A stretch of DNA of 64,000 bases from Neisseria bacilliformis (GCF_014055025.1 NZ_CP059571.1:2294001-2358000); one strand, 5' to 3'. Shown: positions 18,101 to 26,072, counted from the stretch's first letter. Notes: generated by a model not told the origin, from the sequence alone. Program-made: numbers and translations.

Positions 18101-19683
18101 CAAAAGTAGCAGAAATGGTTGAATTCAATAATAAAGTTATGCAGGACTACAACAATAGAAGCGTGATGCAGAAATCAGATGATCTGGTTTATGCGGACGG
18201 ATTCGAGGCGTGGAAAAATGCCGGAGAACAATGGGATCAGGGCGATTATTTAGGAGCCGGATTTGGCGCAATTGCCGGTACATTAGATATTGCATCAAGC
18301 GGCTTAGGCAAAACCATCAGATCAGCCTTTGGTGCAGACGATGGTGGTACTGCCGGTATGTCTAATACCGTAGATCCGGATTTGAACGCCAGAATGCAGC
18401 AAATGGAAGAAAATCAAAAACTACTGAGCGGCTTCAATATGTCAGATAGCAGTAAAACAATTGATGGTACGCCTATTGAAAAAATTCTTGGTTACAATCC
18501 TATGGAAAAGTCACATGAAATAGATAAAGTCAATGTAACCACCCACGCAAATACAGAAAACAATTCTTCCCATAACGGTATGCAAAAAGCTGCTGATATG
18601 ATTAAAAGAATTACAGGAGAGCAATACAGTACTGATCCCAATCGTTTGATTCATACCCCTGACCATATTGCCAATAAAAGGGGAATTGGTTTGTGCGCTA
18701 ATGGCACGGCTCTGATTTTGGGAACTGCTGATTTAATCGATGACCGAAAACATGGTAACGCACAAGATATGGGCAAGCAATTGCAAAATCATTATGGCTG
18801 GAAAGTCGTTGCCAGTGGCGAAGTATCTGACCGTCAGGGAAATATTCCGGGGTATACACCTAGGGATGGTCAGGTTGCTTTGATTTCCCCACATGGAATC
18901 GGTATTAAAGACGGAAAAGGCGGTGATGAACACGGTCATATCTGTGTATGGGTTCAGTCCCTCAACGATGGTAAAGGTGCTTGGGTCTCTGACTATTACC
19001 AAGGCGATCGCATGGTTCCAAATGACAAGTATATCCAAGGCAAAGCCACTATTACCATTTTAGAAAGCCCGCAAATGCAACAGCATTTCGCGCAACCCAC
19101 TTTCGGTCAACCTAATCATCAATCCTCTGTTAGCATTGGAATTGTCTCTGCCAAATATGAAGGAGACATCGGTAGTACAAATCGTGATGTAGACCAGAAT
19201 GGCAACCCTGCTGGATGGGCTTATGGAAAGTATCAATTCAATTCAGCAAAAGGAGGATTGCAGCAGTTTTTCTCTGACAATCCGCATATAGCAAAAGAAT
19301 TTTCAGGAATGACTCCTGGAACAGCACAATTTAATGCCAAATGGAAAGAGTTGGCGCGACAAGATGCAACGGCATTTGAAGCGGCGCAACAAAAAAGTGC
19401 GGTAAATCTATGGTATGCCCCTGCTCGTGACGCATACTCAAAAGCAGGTTTTGATTTGAGCAATCGCGGTGTACAAGAGGCGGTTTTCAGCAGTTCCATC
19501 CAGCACGGAGGTGTAGTGTCCCGCTTGTTGCCTTTAATCAAAAGAATTAGTTCGGGTAATATTTCACAAATGACACCAGAAGAGCAAATTAAATTAATTT
19601 ACGACGGAAGAACCCAGTACCATCCGAATGGCAAATCGCGTTATGCTAGTGAAGTACAAGATGCGTTAAGGTTAAGTAAATAA
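15136..19683 (+). CDS. traG: TraG with extra CHAP-like and lysozyme-like C-terminal domains
   Basis: 1515 residues. The N-terminal part (about 1-620) has the signal or TM segment, several membrane segments (about 65-130 and 460-540) and TraG mating-pair sequence. Residues 620-960 form a Gln/Ser/Ala-rich periplasmic region as in F TraG. From about residue 970 the DNA becomes clearly AT-richer and two unexpected domains appear. The first is a CHAP-like cysteine hydrolase candidate (Cys in RGIGLCANGTA near 1187, His in HGHICVW near 1269). The second is a lysozyme-like module (about 1335-1515, SAKYEG..., GWAYGKYQF..., TPGTAQFNAKW) resembling phage-tail and VgrG muramidases. F TraG has no such domains. 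A LprI-type gene follows 15 bp later. Confidence 0.85.
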   Translation: MSVPSRNPALFRLPDSLMRLWLPLLLLTIAVAARADALPESVDTDAPSDIMTLWVVGDVDVIAKGLNAVAMFFNGMGSGSPLVSLLILGSVLALCAMLGQFITRRTMQPGNNFLMIVLVAAMFIPKTPVWIASYYDAGGGNSGGAVGFRKIDHVPVGVAYPLALFSYVSKKMTDIYDTGMQVLPDSSLSGPSTAAPQGGLLTHGAEGYFSPLKTVLRLRNQFSGPDNTLLLANLANASQVCNWSDRWGDADKGGIFNVLARGQQSGVTNIALPAEKEGAPPVIGKVGCAQAGKIISLMMLKQVANLPGKEYSPTAVAASNSRNLSGVKGSTTDLAQRYKSVQEELDQLPSAMALAAGGNASRSTAAMGVNDPDILLKMVRSEIEKGELQPPALAQVFTAYNAVNAAEIEANMVFSHIVQQCLGGNDVNCARQAYMMTEARNRAAVDAAGEASLYQNFMGHGMNILMFIYIVMSPIVIFVVLVMGWGGIRVLGSYLLFAAWVNSWLPLNSAIAYYMLQSYNNRMRELIMTISASDNPLQVYSPAVIQNIFDGTQDMLASASTMMASTPLIMLSLLSGSVYGLVQLAQRANMVGKDYVDETKAAPPLDQSEVIGMSRMLANSSAGGTLSMQNFNQNIMSNADATNPATISLQTSQEAIDSARTAAAAKVQMMEGAMEARTLAQIDSHGKVTQTGIVYAQTVDGQDVARVAYEGQHAVAANEKFALGISGNKIVSIGASGEISDNVRYTDSQGNTHVMTQGTNISNTEGIQASSSTMNSHQLSSSISQSLSDAREQSRSIEQATSESVSHGFSTSINRTGFASLVSNDAVLAQQQLSAGASAAGQYDAAAGSALQAASSNSSAYFNTLTSLSTGSESERTAALAAIQGLAAANPAGHAQAYANMAQGALAVQEQSHAMRVDNQAAIDQQISANQAGTLGNFQTPLDNKEQLEAANSQGHTSSSFGDPRSIETRDSNGLTPGEHQKILEYNRAKVAEMVEFNNKVMQDYNNRSVMQKSDDLVYADGFEAWKNAGEQWDQGDYLGAGFGAIAGTLDIASSGLGKTIRSAFGADDGGTAGMSNTVDPDLNARMQQMEENQKLLSGFNMSDSSKTIDGTPIEKILGYNPMEKSHEIDKVNVTTHANTENNSSHNGMQKAADMIKRITGEQYSTDPNRLIHTPDHIANKRGIGLCANGTALILGTADLIDDRKHGNAQDMGKQLQNHYGWKVVASGEVSDRQGNIPGYTPRDGQVALISPHGIGIKDGKGGDEHGHICVWVQSLNDGKGAWVSDYYQGDRMVPNDKYIQGKATITILESPQMQQHFAQPTFGQPNHQSSVSIGIVSAKYEGDIGSTNRDVDQNGNPAGWAYGKYQFNSAKGGLQQFFSDNPHIAKEFSGMTPGTAQFNAKWKELARQDATAFEAAQQKSAVNLWYAPARDAYSKAGFDLSNRGVQEAVFSSSIQHGGVVSRLLPLIKRISSGNISQMTPEEQIKLIYDGRTQYHPNGKSRYASEVQDALRLSK

Positions 19684-19698
19684 TATAGGGAAAAGTAT

Positions 19699-20046
19699 AT
19701 GAAGAAAATTTTTCTAGTTGGGATTTTTCTTACTTTGAATGCTTACGCGGACTGTAATCATTTAAAAGTGACGACAGAAATAAAATCATGCCTTGTGAGT
19801 CAAAACGAAATGCTTAACGACCGGTTGACCAATACATACCATTTGGCTCTTTCAACTCTTCCCAAAGCAGACCGAAAAAATTTAATAAATGCACAAAGAG
19901 CTTGGGTTCGATTCAAAGAAGCCGATTGTTACGCTGCTATTGCAGCAGATGCTGGCGGGACGGCTGCAAGTATTATCGGTTTAAATTGTACAAATAACAA
20001 AATATCAGCACGGGAAAAAGAAATCAAAGAACTATACATAAGATAA
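19699..20046 (+). CDS. LprI/DUF1311-like secreted protein, possible lysozyme inhibitor
   Basis: 115 residues with a signal peptide (about 1-17, ending AYA), then ADCNHLKVTTEIKSC and the DUF1311/LprI pattern (four Cys; NAQRAWVRFKEADC; LNCTNNKISAREKEI). This family is named for the mycobacterial lysozyme inhibitor LprI. It begins 15 bp after traG, whose C-terminus looks like a lysozyme. An immunity or self-protection role for the host is therefore likely but unproven. AT-rich like the traG 3' end, so the two probably moved together. Confidence 0.75.
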   Translation: MKKIFLVGIFLTLNAYADCNHLKVTTEIKSCLVSQNEMLNDRLTNTYHLALSTLPKADRKNLINAQRAWVRFKEADCYAAIAADAGGTAASIIGLNCTNNKISAREKEIKELYIR

Positions 20047-20052
20047 ATATGC

Positions 20053-20535
20053 CTATTTGCTTTTAAGACATTGCGACAATTCTGCGCGTAATGAATATTT
20101 CTTTTCGGTTGATAAAATATCTGCTACTAGGCATCCAGCACGATTGCAAGACATTTTGTAGTAGGTAATATTGGGGGTTTCATCTTTGCTTGTCCGATTA
20201 AAGCTGACTCTGACCAAGCTGTTTGCTTGAGGTTGGATACGTATGCTTTTTCTAACGACAACGTCATCAACCTCCCCGCTACCCCACACAATATCGTAAT
20301 CCAAACAAGCAGGTTCTTGCAGTCGCTCGGATGCTTGCTGTTCGAGTTCAAGCAGTCTCCGCAATGCCGGTGTAAATGCATCATGCCTATTCTGATAGGG
20401 TGGAAAACCATCTTGTACATAAAGACGCTTGATTGTGTCCACCGCCGAATTATTGGATTGAGATCCTTTTGCAACAGCCGAATGTGACAGTGAAAAAAAC
20501 GACATGGTCAATAAAACCAATAATTTATTTTTCAT
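20053..20535 (-). CDS. Secreted protein of unknown function (DUF3828-like pattern)
   Basis: 160 residues with a clear signal peptide (MKNKLLVLLTMSFFSLSHSAVA). The mature part has a conserved-looking WGSGEVDDVVV stretch and four Cys, reminiscent of small periplasmic DUF3828 proteins; the family call is tentative. It is convergent with the LprI-like gene, the stops being 6 bp apart. Position next to a TraG lytic tail makes a second immunity or exclusion factor conceivable. That is inference only. Confidence 0.55.
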   Translation of the reverse strand: MKNKLLVLLTMSFFSLSHSAVAKGSQSNNSAVDTIKRLYVQDGFPPYQNRHDAFTPALRRLLELEQQASERLQEPACLDYDIVWGSGEVDDVVVRKSIRIQPQANSLVRVSFNRTSKDETPNITYYKMSCNRAGCLVADILSTEKKYSLRAELSQCLKSK

Positions 20536-20588
20536 AACCGATTACTCGTGAGAAATGTTGTCTGAAATATGAATAATTCCGCCATGTA

Positions 20589-20897
20589 TTATTGCACACG
20601 TTTTCTGCAAGCCACTTCCATGACTACAATCAGCATAGCAAAAGGCAAAAAAGCAATAATCTGCAACAGGATTGAATTTTCAATTTGATAGACAAGTATT
20701 AAACCTGACACAGCTACCAAGCAACGTCTTATCCAGTGTTTACGCTTAAAAAACTCAATAAAAAAGTTATTTCTTCCAGATTCCAAAAACTGGTTACAGT
20801 TATCTTTATTGTGAAAAGACCATTCAGTTTTGTGCCAGAAATTTGTTGGCCAATAATCATACATAGGATTCATATCATCATCAGAATCATCAATCAT
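20589..20897 (-). CDS. Small membrane protein of unknown function
   Basis: 102 residues from the ATG at 20897, preceded by GGAGG at good spacing; a longer in-frame start at 20918 lacks a ribosome site. An acidic N-terminus (MIDDSDDD) is followed by an aromatic region and two membrane segments (about 62-98, CLVAVSGLILVYQI and LLQIIAFLPFAMLIVVM). No family recognised. AT-rich. Divergent from the lytic transglycosylase gene, 27 bp away. Confidence 0.55.
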   Translation of the reverse strand: MIDDSDDDMNPMYDYWPTNFWHKTEWSFHNKDNCNQFLESGRNNFFIEFFKRKHWIRRCLVAVSGLILVYQIENSILLQIIAFLPFAMLIVVMEVACRKRVQ

Positions 20898-20924
20898 ATA
20901 TTCCTCCAAAAGGATCATAAAAAA

Positions 20925-21587
20925 ATGTCAAAATTCAAGCTGCTTTTGGGTTATTTTGCCATATTTTTCAGCATTAACTCTTCTGCCTTTGCCGACAAGG
21001 TTTCAGACTGCCTGAAAGGCCGATCCAAATCGGCCGCCTGCCGGACGATGATTGCAAACTATTGGGCACACCACCAAACCATCGAACGGATTGCCCGACA
21101 AGAGGGGGTGGAGCCAGCACTGCTCAAAGCTCTAATCGCCTATGAAAGCCATTACAATCACAAAGCGGTTTCACCGAAACAGGCTTCCGGTCTGACTCAG
21201 GTAATGCCAACAACGGCTAGGGGCTTGAACATCGATCCTGCAAAACTGTTTGTGCCGGAAGTTTCCGTCCGTACGGGTGCGCGTTATCTGAGGCGGATGT
21301 TCGGCCAGTTCGGCCGGACAGATTTGGCTCTGGCCGCCTACAATGCCGGTCCCGGACGGGTAATTAAAGCGGGATACCGTGTTCCGCCGATTGCCGAGAC
21401 CCAAAATTATGTGTCCAATGTGTCGGCACTGTTTCGGGAGTTCAAAAACAGGGAAAGAAATAATCTGCCTTTAAACCGAACCGGCAGCAAAACTGTTGCG
21501 ATTTCCGCAACACCCGAAATCCGCATCAAACAAACGGTTCCCAAGCGTTCCGACCCTTACCAGTCCCATGTTTCCAATTCGTACTGA
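20925..21587 (+). CDS. AtlA-like lytic transglycosylase
   Basis: 220 residues from the ATG at 20925; a longer frame from 20736 overlaps the opposite-strand gene and lacks a signal. Signal peptide about 1-23 (ending AFA). The SLT domain (about 45-175) shows the catalytic Glu in LIAYESHYNH (near 74), then SGLTQVMPTTA and LALAAYNAGPGRV. The enzyme opens peptidoglycan for T4SS assembly; the gonococcal island has a comparable gene (atlA) just after traG. The C-terminal tail is Lys/Arg/Pro-rich. Confidence 0.85.
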   Translation: MSKFKLLLGYFAIFFSINSSAFADKVSDCLKGRSKSAACRTMIANYWAHHQTIERIARQEGVEPALLKALIAYESHYNHKAVSPKQASGLTQVMPTTARGLNIDPAKLFVPEVSVRTGARYLRRMFGQFGRTDLALAAYNAGPGRVIKAGYRVPPIAETQNYVSNVSALFREFKNRERNNLPLNRTGSKTVAISATPEIRIKQTVPKRSDPYQSHVSNSY

Positions 21588-21634
21588 ACCGGCTGCGGCT
21601 GACACATTCCATAACTGCTTTTAGACTTCATGAT

Positions 21635-21660
21635 GGCGGATTTGCCGCCTTTTCTTTAAT
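21635..21660 (+). terminator. Intrinsic terminator after the transglycosylase
   Basis: GGCGG-ATTTG-CCGCC followed by TTTTCTTTAATTTTTT. It lies 48 bp downstream of the transglycosylase stop and ends the tra transcript before the recombinase gene. Confidence 0.7.
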
Positions 21661-21679
21661 TTTTTATAAGGAAAGCATC

Positions 21680-22624
21680 ATGTTAAAGTCTAACATTTCA
21701 AAACAACTGCATCAACACATCAACGGTTTTCTTGACCACTGCCGTTCTCGCTGTTTCTCAGAAGGAACCATCGAGGGCTACCGCAGCAACCTGCGACAGT
21801 TTGTTTCGCGGCTTGGTGACTATGCAGCCAAACACAAGGTTGCCGATTTTCAGACGGCCTGTACCGAAATTGTCATGATGGAAACCATTACCATGAAGCA
21901 GGCAGACAATCCCGAATTGAAAGCGACCACCATACGCCGCTATATTTGTGCTTGGCGTAGTTTTATCGCTTATCTGGTCAAAGCCAACGTGCTGGATTTG
22001 TCTTACGACCGTTTTCGTTTTGATCTGCCGAAGCTGCCAGAGACATTACCTAAATCAGTAGATATGTCGGTGCTGGACAAACTGCTTGACAATCCGCAGT
22101 GCCTGCCAAAACAGCCCCATTGGATGTATCTACGCAATTTGTGTATTTTTGAACTGATGACCTATTCGGGGCTGCGCATCTCCGAAGTTAGCAATCTGCT
22201 GATGACCGACGTTTATTTTGCTGAACGTCAGATACGGGTAATAGGTAAGGGGCAGCGTACCCGCCTAGTACCGATAACCGACACCGTAGCCAAACGCATT
22301 CGTGCCTACCTGAAAGAGCGTTCTGCGTCGGCGGTCAATATCCGAACCAACCATTTGTTTGTTGGTCGTGGCGGTAAAATGTTGCGCCCGTGCAGTATCC
22401 GTTTGTCCTTGCATAAAATGGTAGCCGCCCGCTTGGGCGAAGAAATGCATATCACACCGCACAGCCTCAGACACTCCTGTGCTACCCATTTTGTCCGCGA
22501 AACCCATAATCTGCGTTTCGTGCAGATTTTGCTCGGGCATAAAAGTATCGCCACCACGCAAATTTATACTCATTTGGACAATGGTTTTGTCCAAGAAATG
22601 TTTCACCAACACCACAGCCGTTAG
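21680..22624 (+). CDS. XerC/D-type tyrosine recombinase
   Basis: 314 residues. A SAM-like N-terminal core-binding domain (about 8-105) is followed by the catalytic domain. The tyrosine-recombinase residues are present: Arg in SGLRISE (near 165), Lys in GKGQR, HSLRHSCATH (near 262), LLGH (near 287) and Tyr in TQIYTHLD (near 297). It may excise or resolve the ICE, or act like a Xer at dif-type sites as in the gonococcal island. No dif-like site was recognised by eye at the element's right end. AAGGA precedes the ATG. Confidence 0.85.
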   Translation: MLKSNISKQLHQHINGFLDHCRSRCFSEGTIEGYRSNLRQFVSRLGDYAAKHKVADFQTACTEIVMMETITMKQADNPELKATTIRRYICAWRSFIAYLVKANVLDLSYDRFRFDLPKLPETLPKSVDMSVLDKLLDNPQCLPKQPHWMYLRNLCIFELMTYSGLRISEVSNLLMTDVYFAERQIRVIGKGQRTRLVPITDTVAKRIRAYLKERSASAVNIRTNHLFVGRGGKMLRPCSIRLSLHKMVAARLGEEMHITPHSLRHSCATHFVRETHNLRFVQILLGHKSIATTQIYTHLDNGFVQEMFHQHHSR

Positions 22625-22644
22625 GCTAGATAAGGAGTTCCATT

Positions 22645-23025
22645 ATGAAACAACTGTTTTTCGCATTGCTGCCCGCTATCCTTTTGACCGCTTGCTCAAC
22701 CAATTCCGATGGCAGTGTCAACTGGTCAGACAATCCGCTGAACAAGGTAGCGACCAAAGTGGACGATGGCGTTCAGAAACTGAACCATAATACCGACAAG
22801 GTTATCGCAAAAACTGGGGGCGGAGACCGCTTTGGCAACCATTGCGTTACCTGTTACGACCAAGGCACATCGCACAAGCAAATGCTCGAATGGGGCTATA
22901 TCCGCCGCAATCCCGACTATCCGAAATATTCTTCCCAACGCTATGTGTTCACTTCGCGCAACTGCGACAAAACGCGACAGTCGCTTTGCTTCCGTCCAAG
23001 TAAGGATATTGCCGAACGACCATAG
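22645..23025 (+). CDS. Small lipoprotein of unknown function
   Basis: 126 residues with a lipoprotein signal (lipobox LTAC, Cys about residue 17). The mature part carries a CVTCYDQG pair and later Cys residues in RNCDKTRQSLCFRP. It starts 20 bp after the recombinase stop, so it is probably cotranscribed. No family recognised. A Kingella-type uptake hairpin ends the unit. Confidence 0.6.
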   Translation: MKQLFFALLPAILLTACSTNSDGSVNWSDNPLNKVATKVDDGVQKLNHNTDKVIAKTGGGDRFGNHCVTCYDQGTSHKQMLEWGYIRRNPDYPKYSSQRYVFTSRNCDKTRQSLCFRPSKDIAERP

Positions 23026-23045
23026 CATAGGCATTCCGCCTTGTT

Positions 23046-23076
23046 TTCAGGCTGCCCCGATGTGGGCAGCCTGAAT
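23046..23076 (+). terminator. Kingella-type uptake hairpin, bidirectional terminator
   Basis: TTCAGGCTGCCC and GGGCAGCCTGAA pair across six bases, flanked by T runs. It lies between the convergent lipoprotein and resolvase genes, so it probably terminates both. Confidence 0.75.
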
Positions 23077-23097
23077 TTTCTGGGCGGCTGAGCCTCG

Positions 23098-23763
23098 TTA
23101 TACCTTTGATACGCTGTATTTCCCGTCTGCAACCAGCTTGCAGATGCGTTTGACCGTTGCTTCACTGCATTCCAAAATCTTGGCCGTGCGGCTGATAGAC
23201 AAACCCTGTTTGCGGCAGCTGATGACATCATCAATTCGCTTTTGGCTGATTCTGCGACCGAATTGTTTGCCTTCTGATTTTGCTCGACTGATGCCCGCTG
23301 CCTGGCGGCTGCGGCGCATCTCATAATCGTCGCTGGCCGATTTCAGTAGGATTTTCAGTAACAAGTCTTGGATAGATTTGAACACAATCGATTCCATGCT
23401 GTCCTCTGCCGCCTTGACGGCTGGCAAGTCCAACACTTCCGGTAACAGCAGGCGTGCGCCACGGTTATTGATTTGGGCAATCAGTGCCTCGGCTTCGACC
23501 AGCGGCAGTCTGCTTAACCTGTCCATACTCTCGGCAATCACGATTTCGCCTGCTTGCAGGTCTTTAATCATCTCCAAAAGTTGCGGTCGGTCGGCATGGC
23601 GACCGCTGGCTTTCTCGGCATAAACCTTGGCTACATAGAAACCGCGCAATTCCGCCCACTTCTTCAACCCGAGTTGGCGGGATAAGTCCTGCTCCTCGGT
23701 TGAAACCCGGCAGTAAATCCGAGCGATTTTGTTTATTTCGGACATTTTGGATTTTTCTCCCAT
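23098..23763 (-). CDS. Serine resolvase/invertase family recombinase
   Basis: About 221 residues. The resolvase catalytic domain begins IARIYCRVSTEEQ with the nucleophile Ser, followed by AESMDRLSRLP and a C-terminal helix-turn-helix (GLSISRTAKILECSEATVKRI). Starts at 23763 and at 23745 are both possible; 23745 starts directly at MSEINK. Resolvases of this size act on short sites to invert or resolve DNA. No clear res-like site was spotted, though the upstream AT-rich gap (23764-23896) is a candidate. Confidence 0.85.
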   Translation of the reverse strand: MGEKSKMSEINKIARIYCRVSTEEQDLSRQLGLKKWAELRGFYVAKVYAEKASGRHADRPQLLEMIKDLQAGEIVIAESMDRLSRLPLVEAEALIAQINNRGARLLLPEVLDLPAVKAAEDSMESIVFKSIQDLLLKILLKSASDDYEMRRSRQAAGISRAKSEGKQFGRRISQKRIDDVISCRKQGLSISRTAKILECSEATVKRICKLVADGKYSVSKV

Positions 23764-23896
23764 AGCCTCTCTTGTCTGATTTAGGTATGCTTTGTAAGCC
23801 AGTATGGAAAGTAGGGTAATAAATCCGTTCAAATAGGCTTAAATAAGCTAGGCTGATTATTATAGTCTTAATAAGCCATAAAGCATAACGCTTATC

Positions 23897-24304
23897 TTAT
23901 TCTTCATCTGACGACCAATCCTCCACCGACAGTCCATGTATATAGGAAAATGCGCGGTCATTACTGACCAGAACGGCTCCGATGCCGTGTGCGTGCGCGG
24001 CAATCTGCATATCTGGCGCAGACAGACTGCGACCAGACGCTTCTACACCGGCTCGGAATGTTCCGTAAACCTCTGCTACTGCCGTATCAAATGGTAATAC
24101 GTCCACCCTTAGCAGAAATTCGGATACCAGCCGGTGCAGCCGTCGTGCTTCTGGGCGTTTGGCCAAGCCGTACATCAGTTCCGCATGGGTAATGGCGGAA
24201 ATGCACAGTTCGGACATCGGCACGCTTGTCAGATGCTTCAAAACATGATTATTGCCACGTACGGCAAGACTGACGATATTGGTATCCAACAGATATTTTT
24301 TCAT
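23897..24304 (-). CDS. vapC: VapC-like PIN-domain toxin ribonuclease
   Basis: 135 residues. PIN-domain acidic residues are visible: LLDTN near the start, Glu in THAELMYGL, SAPDMQIAAHA, and VSNDRAF near the end. PIN toxins cleave RNA, often initiator tRNA, when freed from the antitoxin. The start overlaps the vapB stop (ATGA), a standard toxin-antitoxin arrangement. Confidence 0.9.
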   Translation of the reverse strand: MKKYLLDTNIVSLAVRGNNHVLKHLTSVPMSELCISAITHAELMYGLAKRPEARRLHRLVSEFLLRVDVLPFDTAVAEVYGTFRAGVEASGRSLSAPDMQIAAHAHGIGAVLVSNDRAFSYIHGLSVEDWSSDEE

Positions 24305-24564
24305 TCCTGCCAGCCTTCAAAAGGATCGCGCAGGTTCGGAGCAGCATCTTCGGGCTGGCGGACGAATGGGTCGGTATCCGTTTCTACTCCGGCAGCCTGC
24401 AAACTGCCGATAAAACCTGCCCAGTCGGATGGATGCTTGGACAAAATCACATCCCCCGTCTTTTCGTCGCGGCGGATAAATACCTCCCCACCTTCAAAAC
24501 GAAAAGCGGCAGGCAAACGAACTGCTTGGCTGCGCCCATTGTTAAACAATTTAGCTGTCTGCAT
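24301..24564 (-). CDS. vapB: VapB-like AbrB/SpoVT antitoxin
   Basis: 87 residues. The N-terminus (AKLFNNGRSQAVRLPAAFRF) is the AbrB-type DNA-binding fold of VapB antitoxins. The C-terminal tail would embrace the PIN toxin; it contains RQPED from an uptake-type word. It should repress its own operon, and a palindrome lies just upstream. The module probably stabilises the ICE. Confidence 0.9.
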   Translation of the reverse strand: MQTAKLFNNGRSQAVRLPAAFRFEGGEVFIRRDEKTGDVILSKHPSDWAGFIGSLQAAGVETDTDPFVRQPEDAAPNLRDPFEGWQE

Positions 24565-24606
24565 ATTGAGTCTCCTAAAAAATTACAATCTGATATTAGT
24601 ATAAAC

Positions 24607-24622
24607 CATGATATATATCATG
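24607..24622. promoter_or_regulatory. Operator-like palindrome before vapBC
   Basis: CATGATATATATCATG is a perfect 16-bp palindrome 43 bp upstream of the vapB ATG, in an AT-rich region that could hold the promoter. VapB-type antitoxins bind such sites for autorepression. Confidence 0.55.
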
Positions 24623-24661
24623 CCAAGTGTCTGATGTTTTTTATAACGCATGGGCAACAAA

Positions 24662-24687
24662 AAGGCCGTCTGAAATTTCAGACGGCC
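24662..24687. terminator. AG-type uptake-sequence terminator
   Basis: AGGCCGTCTGAA and its reverse complement are separated by two bases. It lies downstream of the 24.8-25.2 kb gene (minus strand) and upstream of vapB. Confidence 0.75.
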
Positions 24688-24839
24688 TCTCTTGTGAGAA
24701 AGGGAAACGTTTCCGCAGAAACGCCCCATAGTTTGAAAAATCAACAACCATTGCCCAACAAATCTGCCAGATAAGCCGGCATTTCCCCGTTGGATACCGG
24801 CCAGTAGCTGTCGGCATCCAGCCAGTAGGTGCTGCCGCT

Positions 24840-25199
24840 TCAATCATTGACAAACTCGATGTCGGAACAGAACGTATCGATGTATCTCGCCATAACGATT
24901 TTCAACTCTTCACGGCGTATTTTGCCTTCGTAGCCGGACGAACCGATGCTGATGGAGATGGAAACACTGCCGAAGGTTTCGGGATATTGCGAATAGACAG
25001 CCAGCACATCGGCTAGTGCCTGCGCATTGATGACAATGTGGGCATCCGGCACGGGCAGGTCGTATTCGTCGTTGCAGTAAAACGCCCATTCGTCTTTGCG
25101 TTCCGCTGGCAAGCCCAGCAGCAGGTAAGTTTCCCGTGTCTGTGGGTTGCAGAAAGGGGCGAAGACCAAAGGGTTTTCAGGGGTGGTACGGTCGTTCAT
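24840..25199 (-). CDS. Unknown ICE protein; frame continues past an in-frame TGA to 24741
   Basis: 119 residues from the ATG at 25199 (MNDRTTPENP) to a TGA at 24840. No family recognised. The reading frame continues without another stop for 32 codons (SGSTYWLDADSYWPVSNGEM...) to a TGA at 24741. That extension looks like real protein and brings the end within about 55 bp of the terminator. The TGA could stand where a Trp once was. The start follows a copy of the three-arm leader (25200-25260), and an IS1016 copy has landed directly upstream of that leader. Confidence 0.55.
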   Translation of the reverse strand: MNDRTTPENPLVFAPFCNPQTRETYLLLGLPAERKDEWAFYCNDEYDLPVPDAHIVINAQALADVLAVYSQYPETFGSVSISISIGSSGYEGKIRREELKIVMARYIDTFCSDIEFVND

Positions 25200-25260
25200 G
25201 GATGTCCTCCGAAAAAATGCGGGAGAACACCCTTGCGGGCGCACTCCCGCTTGGGGTTAA
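25200..25260 (-). promoter_or_regulatory. Three-arm RNA leader, copy 1
   Basis: Minus-strand reading: arm 1 GCGGGAG pairs perfectly with arm 2 CTCCCGC around a CCC-GCAA-GGG inner hairpin, followed by TTTTTT. Arm 2 (TGTTCTCC) can instead pair with arm 3 GGAGGACA, which holds the ribosome site before the ATG at 25199. Both pairings are complete apart from one G-U. Confidence 0.75.
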
Positions 25261-25268
25261 AAATATAA

Positions 25269-25988
25269 GGGGCTGTCCTAGATAACTCAGGAAATTCCGT
25301 TTAAGTTAGAATTTCCCTTATGAGAAAAAGTCGTCTGAGCCAGCACAAACAAAACAAACTAATTGAGCTATTCGTAGCAGGCGTAACCGCCCGTACAGCT
25401 GCCGAATTGGCAAATGTCAACAAAAGCACAGCTGCTTATTACTTCCATCGGCTACGTCTACTCATCTACCAAAACAGCTGCCATCTGGAAATGTTTGACG
25501 GCGAAGTGGAAGCAGGCGAAAGCTACTTTGGCGGACACCGCAAAGGCAAACGCGGTCGCGGCGCGGCAGGGAAAACCGCAGTATTCGGGCTGTTGAAGCG
25601 CAACGGCAAGGTTTACACTGTTGCCGTACCCAATAACACAGACGGCACCCCTGTTACCGATTACCCGCGAGCAGGTTACGCCTGACAGCATCGTTTATAC
25701 CGATTGCTATAAGAGCCTTGACGTATTGGACGTGAGCGAATTTAACCATTTCCGCATCAACCACAGTACGCATTTTGCTGAAAAGCAAAACCACATCAAT
25801 GGAATTGAGAACTTTTGGAGTCAGGCAAAATGGCATTTGCGTAAGTTCAACGGCATTCCGAAAGAGCATTTTGAGCTGTATTTGAAGGAGTGCGAATGGC
25901 GTTTTAACAACAGTGAAATCAAAGTTCAAATTTCTATTTTAAAACAACTGGTAAGAGATAATTTATCCTAGTTATCTAGGACAGCCCC
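25269..25988. mobile_element. IS1016-like insertion sequence (IS1595 family)
   Basis: 720-bp element with perfect 19-bp terminal inverted repeats (GGGGCTGTCCTAGATAACT) and an exact 8-bp target duplication, AAATATAA, at 25261-25268 and 25989-25996. Length, ends and transposase match the IS1016 group known from Neisseriaceae and relatives. The duplication shows a simple insertion, next to leader copy 1. Confidence 0.93.
25320..25971 (+). pseudogene. IS1016-type transposase, frameshifted
   Basis: IS1595-family DDE transposase in two frames. The first (25320-25685) holds the N-terminus and EAGESYFGGHRKGKRGRG; the second (to 25971) holds VYTDCYKSLDV, HINGIENFWSQAK and the C-terminus. One extra base near 25632-25640 (around AATAACAC) breaks the frame. 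The copy is probably inactive unless a partner supplies transposase. Confidence 0.85.
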
Positions 25989-26072
25989 AAATATAAATCT
26001 AGTGTCAAATTGACTTGAAATTTATTACTGATAACCCCATATACAGTACGTCATTTTATTTAGAGGTGAAAT

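Noticed and set aside
23764-23896. Possible res site or small gene between VapC and the resolvase
   Set aside because: AT-rich with no clear inverted-repeat set and no frame with a ribosome site; noted only as an upstream region.
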